Below, one piece after another: positions 25,559-35,355 of a stretch of 64,000 nt of DNA (position 1 is the first letter of the stretch; each line of letters starts with the position of its first letter). The notes beneath the pieces are model-generated. The model was given only the letters and a program-made list of their open reading frames with translations, searched no databases and was not told the DNA's origin. Source of the stretch: Paenibacillus planticolens (GTDB lineage: Bacteria > Bacillota > Bacilli > Paenibacillales > NBRC-103111); assembly GCF_013141725.1 (NCBI RefSeq), contig NZ_WHNZ01000086.1:124001-188000 (forward strand). The letters are read 5' to 3'. The translations under genes were made by a program, and so were the position numbers.

Positions 25559-28500
25559 ATGAATAACGTAACTGCCAAGAAGAGAGTAGCAGCAATGCTG
25601 ATGAGTTTCATACTGCTTGTTCTTCCGGTGATGCAGATTGTTCTGGGAGGAGGTGCTGCCTATGCTACACCTGAAACCAAGGTGTGGACGGACATCACGA
25701 AAGCAGGGGGATTTTGGAATCCATATGGTGTGGCCTTGGGTGGTGATGGCACGTTGTATGTAACGGATAGGGATAGTAATAAAATTAAAAAAATGCCTAG
25801 TGGAGGAAACGCTTGGCAGGATATCACCAATTCAGAAGGATTCGACAATCCTAACGGTATCGCGGTAGGCAGTGATGGTACGGTGTATGTCTCGGATGGC
25901 AGGAATAAAAAAATTAAGACGCTTTCTAGCGGTGGCAGCGCCTGGCAGGACATCCCCAATGAACAACTATACGAATTCAACATTCCGACGGGTATAGCAG
26001 TGGGCAATGACGGCACAGTTTATGTTGCGGACCCTGGCTATAACCAAATTAAAAAACGGACGAGCGGAGGCAGCGCCTGGGAGGGCGTCATCTATTCAGG
26101 GAGTCCGGTAGGCATAGCATTAGGCAGTGACGGCACGTTGTATGTGACGGATCGCTATTATCATCAAATTAGAAAACTGACGAGCGGAAGCAGCACCTGG
26201 GAGGACATCACCCATTCAGGAGGGTTCAACAATCCTGATGGTATCGCAGTAGGCAGTGACGGCACGTTGTATGTGTCGGACGGTACGACTGGGCAAATTA
26301 AAAAACTGCCGAGTGGGGGGAGCGTCTGGGAGGACATCACAGGCTCAGGGGCATTTAACACCCCGGGTGGTCTAGCAGCGGGCAGTGACGGCACATTGTA
26401 TGTGGTGGATTCGCATAATTACAAAATTAAAAAATGGTCCTCCGGCTACCTGGTAACCTTTGACAGCAGGGGAGGGACAAACATTAACGCTCAGCCCGTA
26501 GCCAAAGACGGTTATGCAACAGAACCGGCTGCGAGCAAGGTATACAGCACGTTGGAAGGGTGGTACAGTGACATCGCGCTGACGCAACCCTTTAACTTTG
26601 CAACAACAGCAATTACGGCGAACATAACGCTATATGCGAAATGGGATACAAGAGTTTGGGTAGACATCACCAAATCAGGAGGATTTAACAACCCTAGTGG
26701 CGTGGCGGTAGGCAGTGACGGCACGGTGTATGTGACGGATAAAACTAATCACAAAATTAAAAAATTATCGAGCACCGGCAGCACCTCGGCCTGGGAGGAC
26801 ATTACCAATTTGCAGACGTTTTACGCCCCAAGCGGCATAGCCGTGGGCAGTGACGGATCGTTGTATGTCGCGGATGCTGGCATTGGTCAAATTAAAAAAC
26901 TGCCCAGCGGAGAGAGCGCCTGGGAGGACATCACCCATTCAGGAGGATTCAACTTTCCTGGGGGGATAGCCGTAGGTAGTGATGGCACGCTGTATGTGGC
27001 GGATACGGTGAATAACAAAATTAAAAAACTCCCGAGTGGGGGGAGTACCTGGGAAGACATCACCTATTCAGGGAACTTTTTCTACCCATCGGGTGTAGCT
27101 GTAGGCAATGACGGCACGTTGTATGTGGCGGATACGTATCATAGCCAAATCAAAAAACTGTCCAGCGGAGCAAGTGCCTGGGAGGATATTACCAAATCAG
27201 GAACCTTTTCCTATCCGACGGGTATCGCCGCAGGAAGTAACGGCACCGTATACGTGGTAGACTCTGAAGATAACCGCCAAGTTAAAAAGTTATCGAGCGG
27301 AGGCATTTTCTGGAAGGATGTTACCAATTCAGGAGGATTCTACTATCCTACTTCCATAGCAGCAGGCAGTGACGGTACGTTGTATGTACCGGATACTAGT
27401 AATTTCATCAGAAAACAATCACATGCGTATATAGTAAACTTCGTTACCAACGATGCGTTGTGGACAACAGGGGAGCAAATTGTGATCGATCATGACCATG
27501 CAACAGAGCCAACTATGCCGACGAGAACAGGCTACTCGTTCGAGGGATGGTACAGCTCAAGTCAATTTAGCGGAGCTCCCTTTGATTTTACGACAACTGC
27601 CATTACTTCGGATCATGTGTTGTATGCGAAGTGGGTCATGACAGCAGCGGCGGTAGCCATCGATGCGCCGGTGCTAGGCGCAACTCCGCAGGATGCAGCA
27701 GCGGTAGAGGCAGCAACCGCCAATGTTGATTACACCGTTACCCGTGTAACCTGGAACGAAGCTCTAACAGCGGGTGGCACATTTAAGGGAGGCCAAAGCT
27801 ATACGGCAACGGTTGAACTAACATCCAAGAATGCGAAGTTATTCCAGGCAGGGGCGTTCACTCCGACAGTAGAGGACGCATCCGAGGTGGGAACTACAAC
27901 GACAACGGGTTCAAGCGTGGGCAACACCGTGACCTTTAAGGTAACTTTTCCAACAACTGAATTACCGATAGGAACAGCAGCAATAGCTGGCGTAACACCG
28001 CCAGTCACGGGAGCAACGCCGGTATCCGCCATAGCAGCAACAAGTGAATATACAGCAACGATAGCATGGTCGCCGTCTGACGCAATATTCGCTCCGAATA
28101 CCAGCTACACAGCAAGTATAACAATCACACCTAATGATGGGTACACCTTAACAGGAGCTGGTGAAAACTTCTTTACAGTAGCCGGAGCAACCTCTGTAAC
28201 CACGGATGCCGAATCGGGCGTCGTAACTGCCGTTTTTCCGGCAACTGCACCATTAAACGATAACGCGCTGCTCGCTAACTTAACCGTTGATCAAGGCGCA
28301 TTGACATTTTCATCGTTGCAGGGTACGTATTCGGTGGATGTTCCGTACGCGATTACAAGTCTCAATGTGGCAGCAACCAAAGCGGAAGTGAGTCAAACTC
28401 TTGCAGTTACGGGTGCTGTGTACACGACGGCAACGGGTAATGTTTATAATTACCATGCATCGAATCTGACGGTAGGGGCCAATACGATTCGTATTGTGGT

Positions 28501-30178
28501 AACCGCCGAGAATCAAACACAAAATACGTATAACTTAACGGTTAACCGTTTAAGTAACAACGCCGACCTAAGCGGCTTGACATTGTCGGGCGTTGCGCTA
28601 ACTCCAGCGTTCGTCTCCGGGACCACAGCATATACAGCTAATGTGGCCAATGGTGTTTCCAGCACGACCGTAACGCCAACCGTAACGGAGAGCCATGCAA
28701 GGGTAACTGTGAACGGAACTGCGGTTACGAGTGGCGGGGCAAGTGGTGTGATTTCTTTGAATGTTGGAAATAACCCTATCACCTTGGTAGTGACAGCGCA
28801 GGACGGTACACTGAAAATCTACACAGTTACGATAACGCGTGCAGAGGGACTATCCAACAACGCAGACCTAAGCGGATTGACACTGTCGGGCGTTGCGCTA
28901 ACTCCAGCGTTCGTCTCCGACACTACGACGTACACAGCCAATGTGGTGAATGGTGTTTCCAGCACGACCGTAACGCCAACCGTGTTGGAGAGCCATGCAA
29001 GGGTGGTTGTGAACGGAACTACGGTTACAAGTGGCGTGGCAAGTGGAGCCATTCCTTTGAATGTTGGCAATAACACGATTACTCTGGTCGTGACAGCGCA
29101 GGATGAAACAGCGAAAACTTACACGGTTACGATAATGCGTGCAGATGCACCGTCCACTGGTGGCAGTGGCGGCGGGTCAACAGCACCAACGTCCCCAGGT
29201 ACACCCACGGATGGTAACCTAACGCTTCCAGCGGGCGGTATGGGCGAAGTTAGTTTGAATAAAGAGGTCACAGTCTCGATTCCGGCAAGCGCTACGGATC
29301 GAGAACTAAAAGTAACGATTACCAAAGTATTAGAAACGCAAGCTCTTCTAACCAATCAAAAGGCTCTAGCTAGCCCGGTCTTTGAAATTTTGAAGAACTT
29401 CTCAGAGAACTTTAGTAAACCAATCACACTGACGTTTGTTTTTGATAAGTCAAAATTAAGCGGCGGCCAAACCGTATCCGTCTTTTATTTTGACGAAGTG
29501 AAAAAGGAATGGGTGAAGGTCCCCGGCGGTAAGATTAACGAAGGCAAGATTTCCGTAGAGGTCAATCATTTTACGAAGTATGCGGTATTCACTGAAGATA
29601 AAGCTGTAACCGTGCCAACACCAGGAACGCAACCAACCATTAACTTTAGCGACATCGCTGGGCACTGGGCTGAGGTGAGCATCAAGAAAGCGATCAGCAT
29701 GGGTATCGTTGGCGGCTACCCAGACGGTACGTTCAAGCCTAACAAAACCGTAACGCGCGCGGAATTTGCGGTGATGCTGATGAATGCACTCAAACCGCAA
29801 GGAGAAGGAGCGGTGCTGGTGTTCACGGATAAGGCGGAGATTGGTGCGTGGGCGCAGAAAGCTGTCGCGCAAGCGGTACAAGCAGGCATTATTCATGGAT
29901 ATGAGGACGGCAGCTTCCGTCCAGATCATGTTATTACACGCGCCGAGATGGCAGCAATGATTGCATCGGCTCTAGGTAAATCTAGCCAAGCGGATGTCGC
30001 AACAGCCTTCTCAGACGACAAGGACATTCCAGCGTGGGCGAAAGCGAGCGTGGCGTTCGTAAAACAAGCGGGCATTGTGCAAGGCAAAAACGATAACCAA
30101 TTTGCACCTAAAGACCATGCAATCAGAGCAGAGGCTGTAACGGTGCTGCTCAATATGCTGGAGCAGAAGAGCAATTAA
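25559..30178 (+). CDS. S-layer-anchored double NHL beta-propeller protein
   Basis: A 1539-residue secreted protein. A signal peptide ends near AAYA. It is followed by six NHL repeats of about 43 residues (pattern W-D-I, P-x-G-I-A-V-G-x-D-G-T-L-Y-V-x-D, then IKKL). Next come an InlB/Flg_new beta-repeat (ending TLYAKW), six more NHL repeats and a second InlB-type repeat (ending VLYAKW). Two beta domains, three cadherin-like domains (the last two almost identical), a ZU5-like domain ending in VNHFTKYAVF and three SLH repeats complete it. It should present two six-bladed propellers on the cell wall as binding scaffolds; no catalytic motif is seen. The ATG at 25559 has GAGGTG 9 bases upstream, which makes an in-frame GTG at 25547 unlikely. 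Confidence 0.88.
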   Translation: MNNVTAKKRVAAMLMSFILLVLPVMQIVLGGGAAYATPETKVWTDITKAGGFWNPYGVALGGDGTLYVTDRDSNKIKKMPSGGNAWQDITNSEGFDNPNGIAVGSDGTVYVSDGRNKKIKTLSSGGSAWQDIPNEQLYEFNIPTGIAVGNDGTVYVADPGYNQIKKRTSGGSAWEGVIYSGSPVGIALGSDGTLYVTDRYYHQIRKLTSGSSTWEDITHSGGFNNPDGIAVGSDGTLYVSDGTTGQIKKLPSGGSVWEDITGSGAFNTPGGLAAGSDGTLYVVDSHNYKIKKWSSGYLVTFDSRGGTNINAQPVAKDGYATEPAASKVYSTLEGWYSDIALTQPFNFATTAITANITLYAKWDTRVWVDITKSGGFNNPSGVAVGSDGTVYVTDKTNHKIKKLSSTGSTSAWEDITNLQTFYAPSGIAVGSDGSLYVADAGIGQIKKLPSGESAWEDITHSGGFNFPGGIAVGSDGTLYVADTVNNKIKKLPSGGSTWEDITYSGNFFYPSGVAVGNDGTLYVADTYHSQIKKLSSGASAWEDITKSGTFSYPTGIAAGSNGTVYVVDSEDNRQVKKLSSGGIFWKDVTNSGGFYYPTSIAAGSDGTLYVPDTSNFIRKQSHAYIVNFVTNDALWTTGEQIVIDHDHATEPTMPTRTGYSFEGWYSSSQFSGAPFDFTTTAITSDHVLYAKWVMTAAAVAIDAPVLGATPQDAAAVEAATANVDYTVTRVTWNEALTAGGTFKGGQSYTATVELTSKNAKLFQAGAFTPTVEDASEVGTTTTTGSSVGNTVTFKVTFPTTELPIGTAAIAGVTPPVTGATPVSAIAATSEYTATIAWSPSDAIFAPNTSYTASITITPNDGYTLTGAGENFFTVAGATSVTTDAESGVVTAVFPATAPLNDNALLANLTVDQGALTFSSLQGTYSVDVPYAITSLNVAATKAEVSQTLAVTGAVYTTATGNVYNYHASNLTVGANTIRIVVTAENQTQNTYNLTVNRLSNNADLSGLTLSGVALTPAFVSGTTAYTANVANGVSSTTVTPTVTESHARVTVNGTAVTSGGASGVISLNVGNNPITLVVTAQDGTLKIYTVTITRAEGLSNNADLSGLTLSGVALTPAFVSDTTTYTANVVNGVSSTTVTPTVLESHARVVVNGTTVTSGVASGAIPLNVGNNTITLVVTAQDETAKTYTVTIMRADAPSTGGSGGGSTAPTSPGTPTDGNLTLPAGGMGEVSLNKEVTVSIPASATDRELKVTITKVLETQALLTNQKALASPVFEILKNFSENFSKPITLTFVFDKSKLSGGQTVSVFYFDEVKKEWVKVPGGKINEGKISVEVNHFTKYAVFTEDKAVTVPTPGTQPTINFSDIAGHWAEVSIKKAISMGIVGGYPDGTFKPNKTVTRAEFAVMLMNALKPQGEGAVLVFTDKAEIGAWAQKAVAQAVQAGIIHGYEDGSFRPDHVITRAEMAAMIASALGKSSQADVATAFSDDKDIPAWAKASVAFVKQAGIVQGKNDNQFAPKDHAIRAEAVTVLLNMLEQKSN
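25680..27420 (+). repeat. Two blocks of six ~129-bp repeats encoding NHL blades
   Basis: Twelve coding units of about 129 bp fall in two blocks (25680-26445 and 26655-27420), separated by an InlB-type repeat. The phrase for GSDGTLYV recurs with little change. The fixed 6+6 count suggests complete propellers rather than random expansion. Confidence 0.8.
28552..29140 (+). repeat. Near-identical ~300-bp tandem repeat encoding cadherin-like domains
   Basis: Two units (about 28552-28851 and 28852-29140) share long identical stretches, for example in the codons for ADLSGLTLSGVALTPAFVS. They are a recent duplication inside the NHL/SLH gene, parallel to the repeat in the PL7/SLH gene. Confidence 0.75.
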
Positions 30179-30194
30179 TGTGAATTTTGTACGG

Positions 30195-30236
30195 AAAAAC
30201 GCAGCCCCAAACTCGATTGGGCTGCGTTTTTATTTT
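30195..30236. terminator. Bidirectional terminator
   Basis: AAAACGCAGCCC pairs with GGGCTGCGTTTT. A-rich and T-rich flanks on both sides let it end the NHL/SLH gene and the convergent glutaminase-like gene. Confidence 0.85.
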
Positions 30237-30271
30237 CCCGGTAGTGTCATACCTTCAGATTATAACGCTAT

Positions 30272-32200
30272 TCACTTTTGATAGCATCCAATTCCCTTGT
30301 CCATAAGCAGTTTAATGAATAGCCCGCCCTGAACGGATCTGTTTTGGAAGCTTTCTATTTTTGCGGTGGTCGTTGAATAAAAATCTGTCATTGGAACACG
30401 GCTTTCCGACTCGTTATAAGCCATCCACAGGCGATCCACGAGGGTCGTGAAATCTTCCTTGTTGTCACAAAGCGCAGCGCTCCACACCAGCCAATCCGAT
30501 TTGGTGTAGGTGTTGCGATTATCCAGCATGAGGCCGTAAGGGCCGGAATGCTTCTCGATATAGGCCTTCGTCTCTGCCTTGAAAGAATCTTTTGGGAATA
30601 AATTCAGACCGAAAATTTGATCCCATACAGCATTGTATTTCATACTAAAAGAACCGGGACGGTCAAATGCCAGACGGAAAGTACCATCCTCATTTGCGGC
30701 CATAATCAGCCATTTCTCAACCATGGAACCGGCAATTTTCATCATTTCCTCTGCTTTGTCCTCATTTCCGGCTAAGCGGTTCAGAATAGAGAAACTGGCG
30801 ATCCCCATAATCGCTTTAATCGACAAATTGCAGTTATGGGCCAGATGTCCCGCGAAATCGTCCGTGCATAACTGGTTATCCGGATCTACGCCGTTATCGA
30901 TGAGGTAATTGCACCATTTCTCGAGATGGCTCCAATTCTCCTGAGCGAACGAAACGTCATTCTCCGCAAGCGCGACTGCCGCACAACAAATCAGCATATT
31001 TCCGCATTCTTCTACTGGCATCTGCCAAGTCGGGCATGTCCCGCTGCTATAAACCTGTCCGTTAAGGAGAGGATAGGTCCCAACATCGTGGGGAGCAAAA
31101 TCGTAATGCCAAACATCCATGGAGGCATATTTGAAAATCGGTCTTAGCATCCCTTTTACAAGCTCCGGGTTATAAATCAAAAATTGAGGGATGGAAGGGT
31201 AGGTCACGTCGACAGTGGCGGCGCAGCCGTTACTGAAATTCTCCTTGGAAATAAATAACACATCTCCATTGGTATCCACACAAACTTTATGCGCAGCAAC
31301 AGCTTGCCGGTAGGCAAGGGATAACAGTTCCGCATATTTTTCATTGCCAGATTCTTTGGCATCCTGATACAGCTTGGATGAAAAAAGTTCGCATTTCTTG
31401 GAGAGATGATCATACTCGCTCAGCGCTTGCTGGATCGCTTCCTCGATGGTTTGGCCGTCTTTTTTCCAATAAGCATTCAGCGGCTCGTGAAAATATTCAA
31501 TCGCCTTGATATCGTCATAAGCGACGGCAAATAGTCCATCTGCATTTTGTTCCGTATCTAATGTGATCGAGAGCGCCATCGTATGGTTTAAGGTGCCATA
31601 TTTATTCGCCCCGGCTGAAGCCGCTAGCATGGCCTGATTGTGATTTGAAGCGAGGTAAATGTATCCCCAATTGATCCTAAGATCATCACCAGCTGCGCTT
31701 AACACTCTCTGGATCTTACTTCCAATCCTGCCGCAGGCAAAGCCCGGCTGGCTAAGATCGGCATATTCGGTCGGAAACTCGTATTTCAAATTTTGGCATA
31801 ACTCGTCATCCACCGTAATGGTAATCGTCACATGATGATTTTCCCCGTCATTGGTCCAGGCTTTTGAATGAATATAAGATACGGGTCTGGACATCAGTTT
31901 CAAATCATCCATCAGAAGAGGAGTAGTGAATGTAACTTCTAAATGAATTTCATCACATACGAAACGGTAGATGGTTGAGAGTGCAGTTATGTCCAGACTC
32001 TTTTGTTCCATTTTCAGGCTGTTTGGCGTATCGCCCATAAAAAGATACTCTTTGCCATCTACCGAAGCAGTTCCGGTCATCCGATGAGGTTGACCCGTCC
32101 AATGCTTGGTGTCCGAATCATTCAGACGATTGGCCATCGACCAAACTGAAAAATAAGGATCTACAGTAATTAGTGGAGCGGCTGGAGCTCGCAAATTCAT
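30272..32200 (-). CDS. Glutaminase-A-like (DUF5127/DUF4965/DUF1793) (alpha/alpha)6 enzyme
   Basis: A 642-residue protein. An N-terminal beta domain opens with LRAPAAPLITVDPYFSVWSM and is followed by an (alpha/alpha)6-barrel with TVDVTYPSIPQFLIYNPEL, HDVGTYPLLNGQ, MPVEECGNML and KYNAVWDQIFGL. These blocks define the GtaA-like family. Fungal members are called glutaminases, but bacterial ones sit in carbohydrate loci and are probably glycosidase-like; here the sugar-uptake context favours the latter. No signal peptide, so cytoplasmic. ATG 32200 is chosen because AGGAGG lies 4 bases upstream of it; an ATG 14 codons earlier has no ribosome site. It diverges from an AraC gene 130 bases away, its likely regulator. 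Confidence 0.85.
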   Translation of the reverse strand: MNLRAPAAPLITVDPYFSVWSMANRLNDSDTKHWTGQPHRMTGTASVDGKEYLFMGDTPNSLKMEQKSLDITALSTIYRFVCDEIHLEVTFTTPLLMDDLKLMSRPVSYIHSKAWTNDGENHHVTITITVDDELCQNLKYEFPTEYADLSQPGFACGRIGSKIQRVLSAAGDDLRINWGYIYLASNHNQAMLAASAGANKYGTLNHTMALSITLDTEQNADGLFAVAYDDIKAIEYFHEPLNAYWKKDGQTIEEAIQQALSEYDHLSKKCELFSSKLYQDAKESGNEKYAELLSLAYRQAVAAHKVCVDTNGDVLFISKENFSNGCAATVDVTYPSIPQFLIYNPELVKGMLRPIFKYASMDVWHYDFAPHDVGTYPLLNGQVYSSGTCPTWQMPVEECGNMLICCAAVALAENDVSFAQENWSHLEKWCNYLIDNGVDPDNQLCTDDFAGHLAHNCNLSIKAIMGIASFSILNRLAGNEDKAEEMMKIAGSMVEKWLIMAANEDGTFRLAFDRPGSFSMKYNAVWDQIFGLNLFPKDSFKAETKAYIEKHSGPYGLMLDNRNTYTKSDWLVWSAALCDNKEDFTTLVDRLWMAYNESESRVPMTDFYSTTTAKIESFQNRSVQGGLFIKLLMDKGIGCYQK

Positions 32201-32329
32201 TTCAATTCCTCCTGTTTTCGCCATGGATAGAGTATTATGCAAAACAAATGTACTACTTGTGGTTTAATTTATCATTTTATTAGGGTTATAATAATAGGAA
32301 ATATAATCACAAATGTGAGGATTATAATC

Positions 32330-33175
32330 ATGCGTGAAGAAGTACATAATTTCTGGCATATGCGTGATGCCAAGTTTCCACTGAATGTTGTCATGTCGGG
32401 AATCTCTTATTGCGACAAAAATTACCGGATTGAGCGGCATGGACAGAACCTGTTTTCGTTCGAATACATCATCGATGGCAGCGGCGTTCTGGAGATTAAC
32501 TCCCAAACCGTGTACCCTCAAAAAAATGACGTCTATATTTTGACTCGAGACAGCGATCACGTTTATTATGCCAGTGAAGATCATCCGTGGACGAAAATCT
32601 GGGTTGTTTTTTACGGGGAATTTGCCGAGTATTTGTTTAAGCAATATTTACCTGCAGATACGTATATCGTAAAGGACTGCAATATTCTTTCTTATATGAA
32701 TGAAATCGTCAACATCTCGTCCGCCAGAAATAAGAGTTATTCCGAAATGATCGACGAAGTATCGGTTATGCTGCTGAAGATCGTTTTACATTTGAAAAAC
32801 CATTTGGAGCATAAAGTGCTCTCCGCTGCGGCACAGATCAAATTATGCTTGGACGTAAACATTGAAAATAGGCTGAATATGGACGATGTTTGCATACAGC
32901 TCGGATATTCGAAAAATTATATCATTAAGCTGTTTCGGGAAACGTACGGGATCACTCCTTATGCTTATTTCCGCAAACACAAAATCGAACTTGCCAAGCA
33001 CTATTTGCTAAATACTCATCTCACCATCAACGAAATTTCCGCCAAGCTGAACTTTGCGGACCAACATTATTTTTCTTCGACTTTTAGCGACATTGTCGGC
33101 ATATCGCCGTCCAGTTACCGGAAAAGAAATCAAAGCGATAGAGTCGTTCTCGCCTTGCATGACCCCATATCATAA
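32330..33175 (+). CDS. AraC-family regulator with cupin-like sensor
   Basis: A 281-residue protein with an N-terminal AraC-binding cupin domain (FEYIIDGSGVLEINSQTV, residues about 38-56) and a C-terminal AraC double HTH (LNMDDVCIQLGYSKNYIIKL and ISAKLNFADQHYFSSTF). It binds a sugar in the cupin pocket and activates neighbouring promoters. ATG 32330 is preceded by TGAGG; an upstream frame is open but lacks initiation signals. It is divergent from the GtaA-like gene and upstream of the permease genes, so it probably controls both. Confidence 0.88.
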   Translation: MREEVHNFWHMRDAKFPLNVVMSGISYCDKNYRIERHGQNLFSFEYIIDGSGVLEINSQTVYPQKNDVYILTRDSDHVYYASEDHPWTKIWVVFYGEFAEYLFKQYLPADTYIVKDCNILSYMNEIVNISSARNKSYSEMIDEVSVMLLKIVLHLKNHLEHKVLSAAAQIKLCLDVNIENRLNMDDVCIQLGYSKNYIIKLFRETYGITPYAYFRKHKIELAKHYLLNTHLTINEISAKLNFADQHYFSSTFSDIVGISPSSYRKRNQSDRVVLALHDPIS

Positions 33176-33179
33176 GCAG

Positions 33180-33207
33180 AAGCACGCCATCGTGGGTGCT
33201 TTTTTTA
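33180..33207 (+). terminator. Rho-independent terminator
   Basis: AAGCAC-CCA pairs with TGG-GTGCTT with a one-base bulge, then seven T. It separates the AraC gene from the permease operon. Confidence 0.75.
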
Positions 33208-33392
33208 TTACTTTGATAAGGTTTTCCCAAGTTTTAAATATAAATTTATTACAAAAATAATTTATAAAATTACATTTTAATAAAAATTCATGAGCGTATA
33301 ATTCCTTACATGAGATCTCTTTATAAGATTTTTGCTCAAATTATTTCGTAGGAGGTTATTTTGTTAAAAATAGCAGGAGAGGGACGATACAA

Positions 33393-34343
33393 ATGAAAGC
33401 GGTTTTAGAAAACTATAGAGAGAATATCAAAATAAAGAAAAAGAATAGCATTCTACATAGCTTAAAAAGAGATTCACTCTTATATCTACTCTTACTGTTG
33501 CCAATGGCGTATATCCTCATATTTCGATATGCACCCATCTATGGCGTGTTGATGGCCTTTCAGGACTATAACATTTTTGAGGGAATTAGCGGCAGTGAGT
33601 GGGTTGGGCTTGATGTCTTCAAATTCATTTTCGCACAAAATAGTTTTTACCGTGCGCTGACCAATACGCTTGTGTTGAACCTTCTGGATTTGGTAGCGGG
33701 TTTCCCTGCACCCATCATCCTGGCCATCTTGTTGAGTGAAATCCGGTATGTCCGATTTAAAAAGGTGACCCAAACCATTCTATATTTACCGCACTTCTTA
33801 TCCTGGGTCATTATTGGCGGTATGGTCTATCTGCTATTTTCATCAGGTGGGATGGCGAATACGGTCTTATCCAGCATCGGGATTGGTAAAATTGAGTTTC
33901 TTTCTCAAAAGACAAATTGGTTGATCATGTATGTAGCTATTGGGATATGGCAAAGCGTTGGATGGGGTACCATTATCTATTTGGCTTCCATCATTGGGAT
34001 TAATAAGGAGTTATATGAGGCGGCAGATATCGATGGATGCAGCAGGGTTCGTAAAATATGGCACATTACTTTGCCTGGGATTAAGCCTACGATTATTATT
34101 TTGCTAATTTTACAAATAGGCAGGATGCTCTCGATCGGGTTTGATCGGCCATTTGTGATGGGGAATTCACTGGTAAGTGAATACTCCGATGTCATCAGTA
34201 CCTATGTGTATCGGATTGGAATTGGATCTGGCGATTTTTCGCAGGCAACAGCCGTTGGACTGTTTCAATCGGTTGTAGGGTTAATCTTTTTAGTGGCAGC
34301 CAATTACATTGCCAAAAGAATTGGCGAGCAGGGAATTTGGTAA
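33393..34343 (+). CDS. Carbohydrate ABC transporter permease, LplB type
   Basis: A 316-residue inner-membrane permease with six predicted helices. It carries the binding-protein-dependent EAA loop YEAADIDGCSRVRKIWHITLP, which contacts the ATPase. The opening LPMAYILIFRYAPIYGVLMAFQDY is typical of the LplB/YteP group importing oligosaccharides. CAGGAGAGG precedes the ATG. It pairs with the next permease (gap 11 bases) and the lipoprotein at 35.4 kb. No ATPase gene is present, as usual for this group, which uses a shared MsmX-type ATPase. Confidence 0.92.
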   Translation: MKAVLENYRENIKIKKKNSILHSLKRDSLLYLLLLLPMAYILIFRYAPIYGVLMAFQDYNIFEGISGSEWVGLDVFKFIFAQNSFYRALTNTLVLNLLDLVAGFPAPIILAILLSEIRYVRFKKVTQTILYLPHFLSWVIIGGMVYLLFSSGGMANTVLSSIGIGKIEFLSQKTNWLIMYVAIGIWQSVGWGTIIYLASIIGINKELYEAADIDGCSRVRKIWHITLPGIKPTIIILLILQIGRMLSIGFDRPFVMGNSLVSEYSDVISTYVYRIGIGSGDFSQATAVGLFQSVVGLIFLVAANYIAKRIGEQGIW

Positions 34344-34354
34344 GGAGTGTGAGT

Positions 34355-35227
34355 TTGTTGAGTAGAAAAAGAATCAATTTCACGGATATAAGTATTATTT
34401 TATTCATAACTGTTGTATCAATTACCTGTCTAGTTCCCTTTTTGTATATGATCGCGCTTTCTTTGAGCTCGAATGATGCAATTATCTCTCAGAAGGTTGC
34501 ACTTTGGCCGGTAGACTTCACATTTGAAACATACAAAACGATTCTAAGCGATGTTGAAATGATTTATACACTTGGGTACACGATTGTGCTGACCATTGTC
34601 TATACACTAGTTTGTATGTTTTTAACGATATGTGCAGCGTATCCGCTTACAAAGAAAAGGTTAAAGGGAAGAAGCTTTTTTTTAACAATTCTGGTATTCA
34701 CCATGTATTTTAGTGGAGGTTTAATACCTAGCTATATGCTTGTGAAAAATCTGGATTTGATGAATACGGTGTGGAGCTTAATTTTGCCAGGCGCTATGAG
34801 TGTTTTCAATTTAATCATTCTAAAAACCTTTTTTGCATCACTTCCGGAAAGCTTGGAGGAATCTGCCTCGATTGACGGTTGTAGTGAACTTGGGATCCTA
34901 GTACGAATTGTTCTACCGTTATCTTTGCCTTCTATAGCAACGTTAAGTCTCTTTTACGCGGTGGACAGATGGAACGGTTTTCAGGATGCGCTTTTTTATA
35001 TCACAAATAAGAATTTGTATCCAATGCAATTAAAGCTGTACCAAATCATCACGGCGAACCAACAGCTAGATACCCAGCAAGGTGAAGGCAGTGTTGGGGC
35101 TTATATTGTTCCTGAGTCATTGAAAGCTGCAAGTGTTATGTTTGCAACCGTTCCAATCTTAGTTGTTTACCCGAAACTTCAAAAATATTTTGTGGATGGC
35201 GTCATGACGGGGGCAATTAAGGGATAA
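34355..35227 (+). CDS. Carbohydrate ABC transporter permease, YtcP/LplC type
   Basis: A 290-residue permease partner with six helices and an EAA loop (EESASIDGCSELGILVRIVLP). The TTG at 34355 is chosen because AAGGAG sits 7 bases upstream; earlier in-frame GTG/TTG codons overlap the ribosome site or the previous stop. It ends with the family's typical FVDGVMTGAIKG tail. It forms the membrane channel with the LplB-type subunit. Confidence 0.9.
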   Translation: MLSRKRINFTDISIILFITVVSITCLVPFLYMIALSLSSNDAIISQKVALWPVDFTFETYKTILSDVEMIYTLGYTIVLTIVYTLVCMFLTICAAYPLTKKRLKGRSFFLTILVFTMYFSGGLIPSYMLVKNLDLMNTVWSLILPGAMSVFNLIILKTFFASLPESLEESASIDGCSELGILVRIVLPLSLPSIATLSLFYAVDRWNGFQDALFYITNKNLYPMQLKLYQIITANQQLDTQQGEGSVGAYIVPESLKAASVMFATVPILVVYPKLQKYFVDGVMTGAIKG

Positions 35228-35355
35228 ATGGGGCAGATTGAAGGGTGGTGGTTATTGAACCAATTAGGTAGGATTGATAGGAATGCTTTCGATTTTTTTG
35301 GTACTGCGAATATGTCAGATTTTTTGTCGAAAATGATAAAGGAGAGGTCATAAAA

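Noticed and set aside
25680-27420. Regular ~129-bp repeats considered as a CRISPR or satellite array
   Set aside because: They are in-frame NHL blades of a secreted protein; the unit is coding throughout and has no spacers.
33208-33392. AT-rich leader before the module A permeases considered as a riboswitch
   Set aside because: No GC-rich paired elements or terminator/antiterminator arrangement could be seen; it looks like an ordinary AT-rich promoter region.
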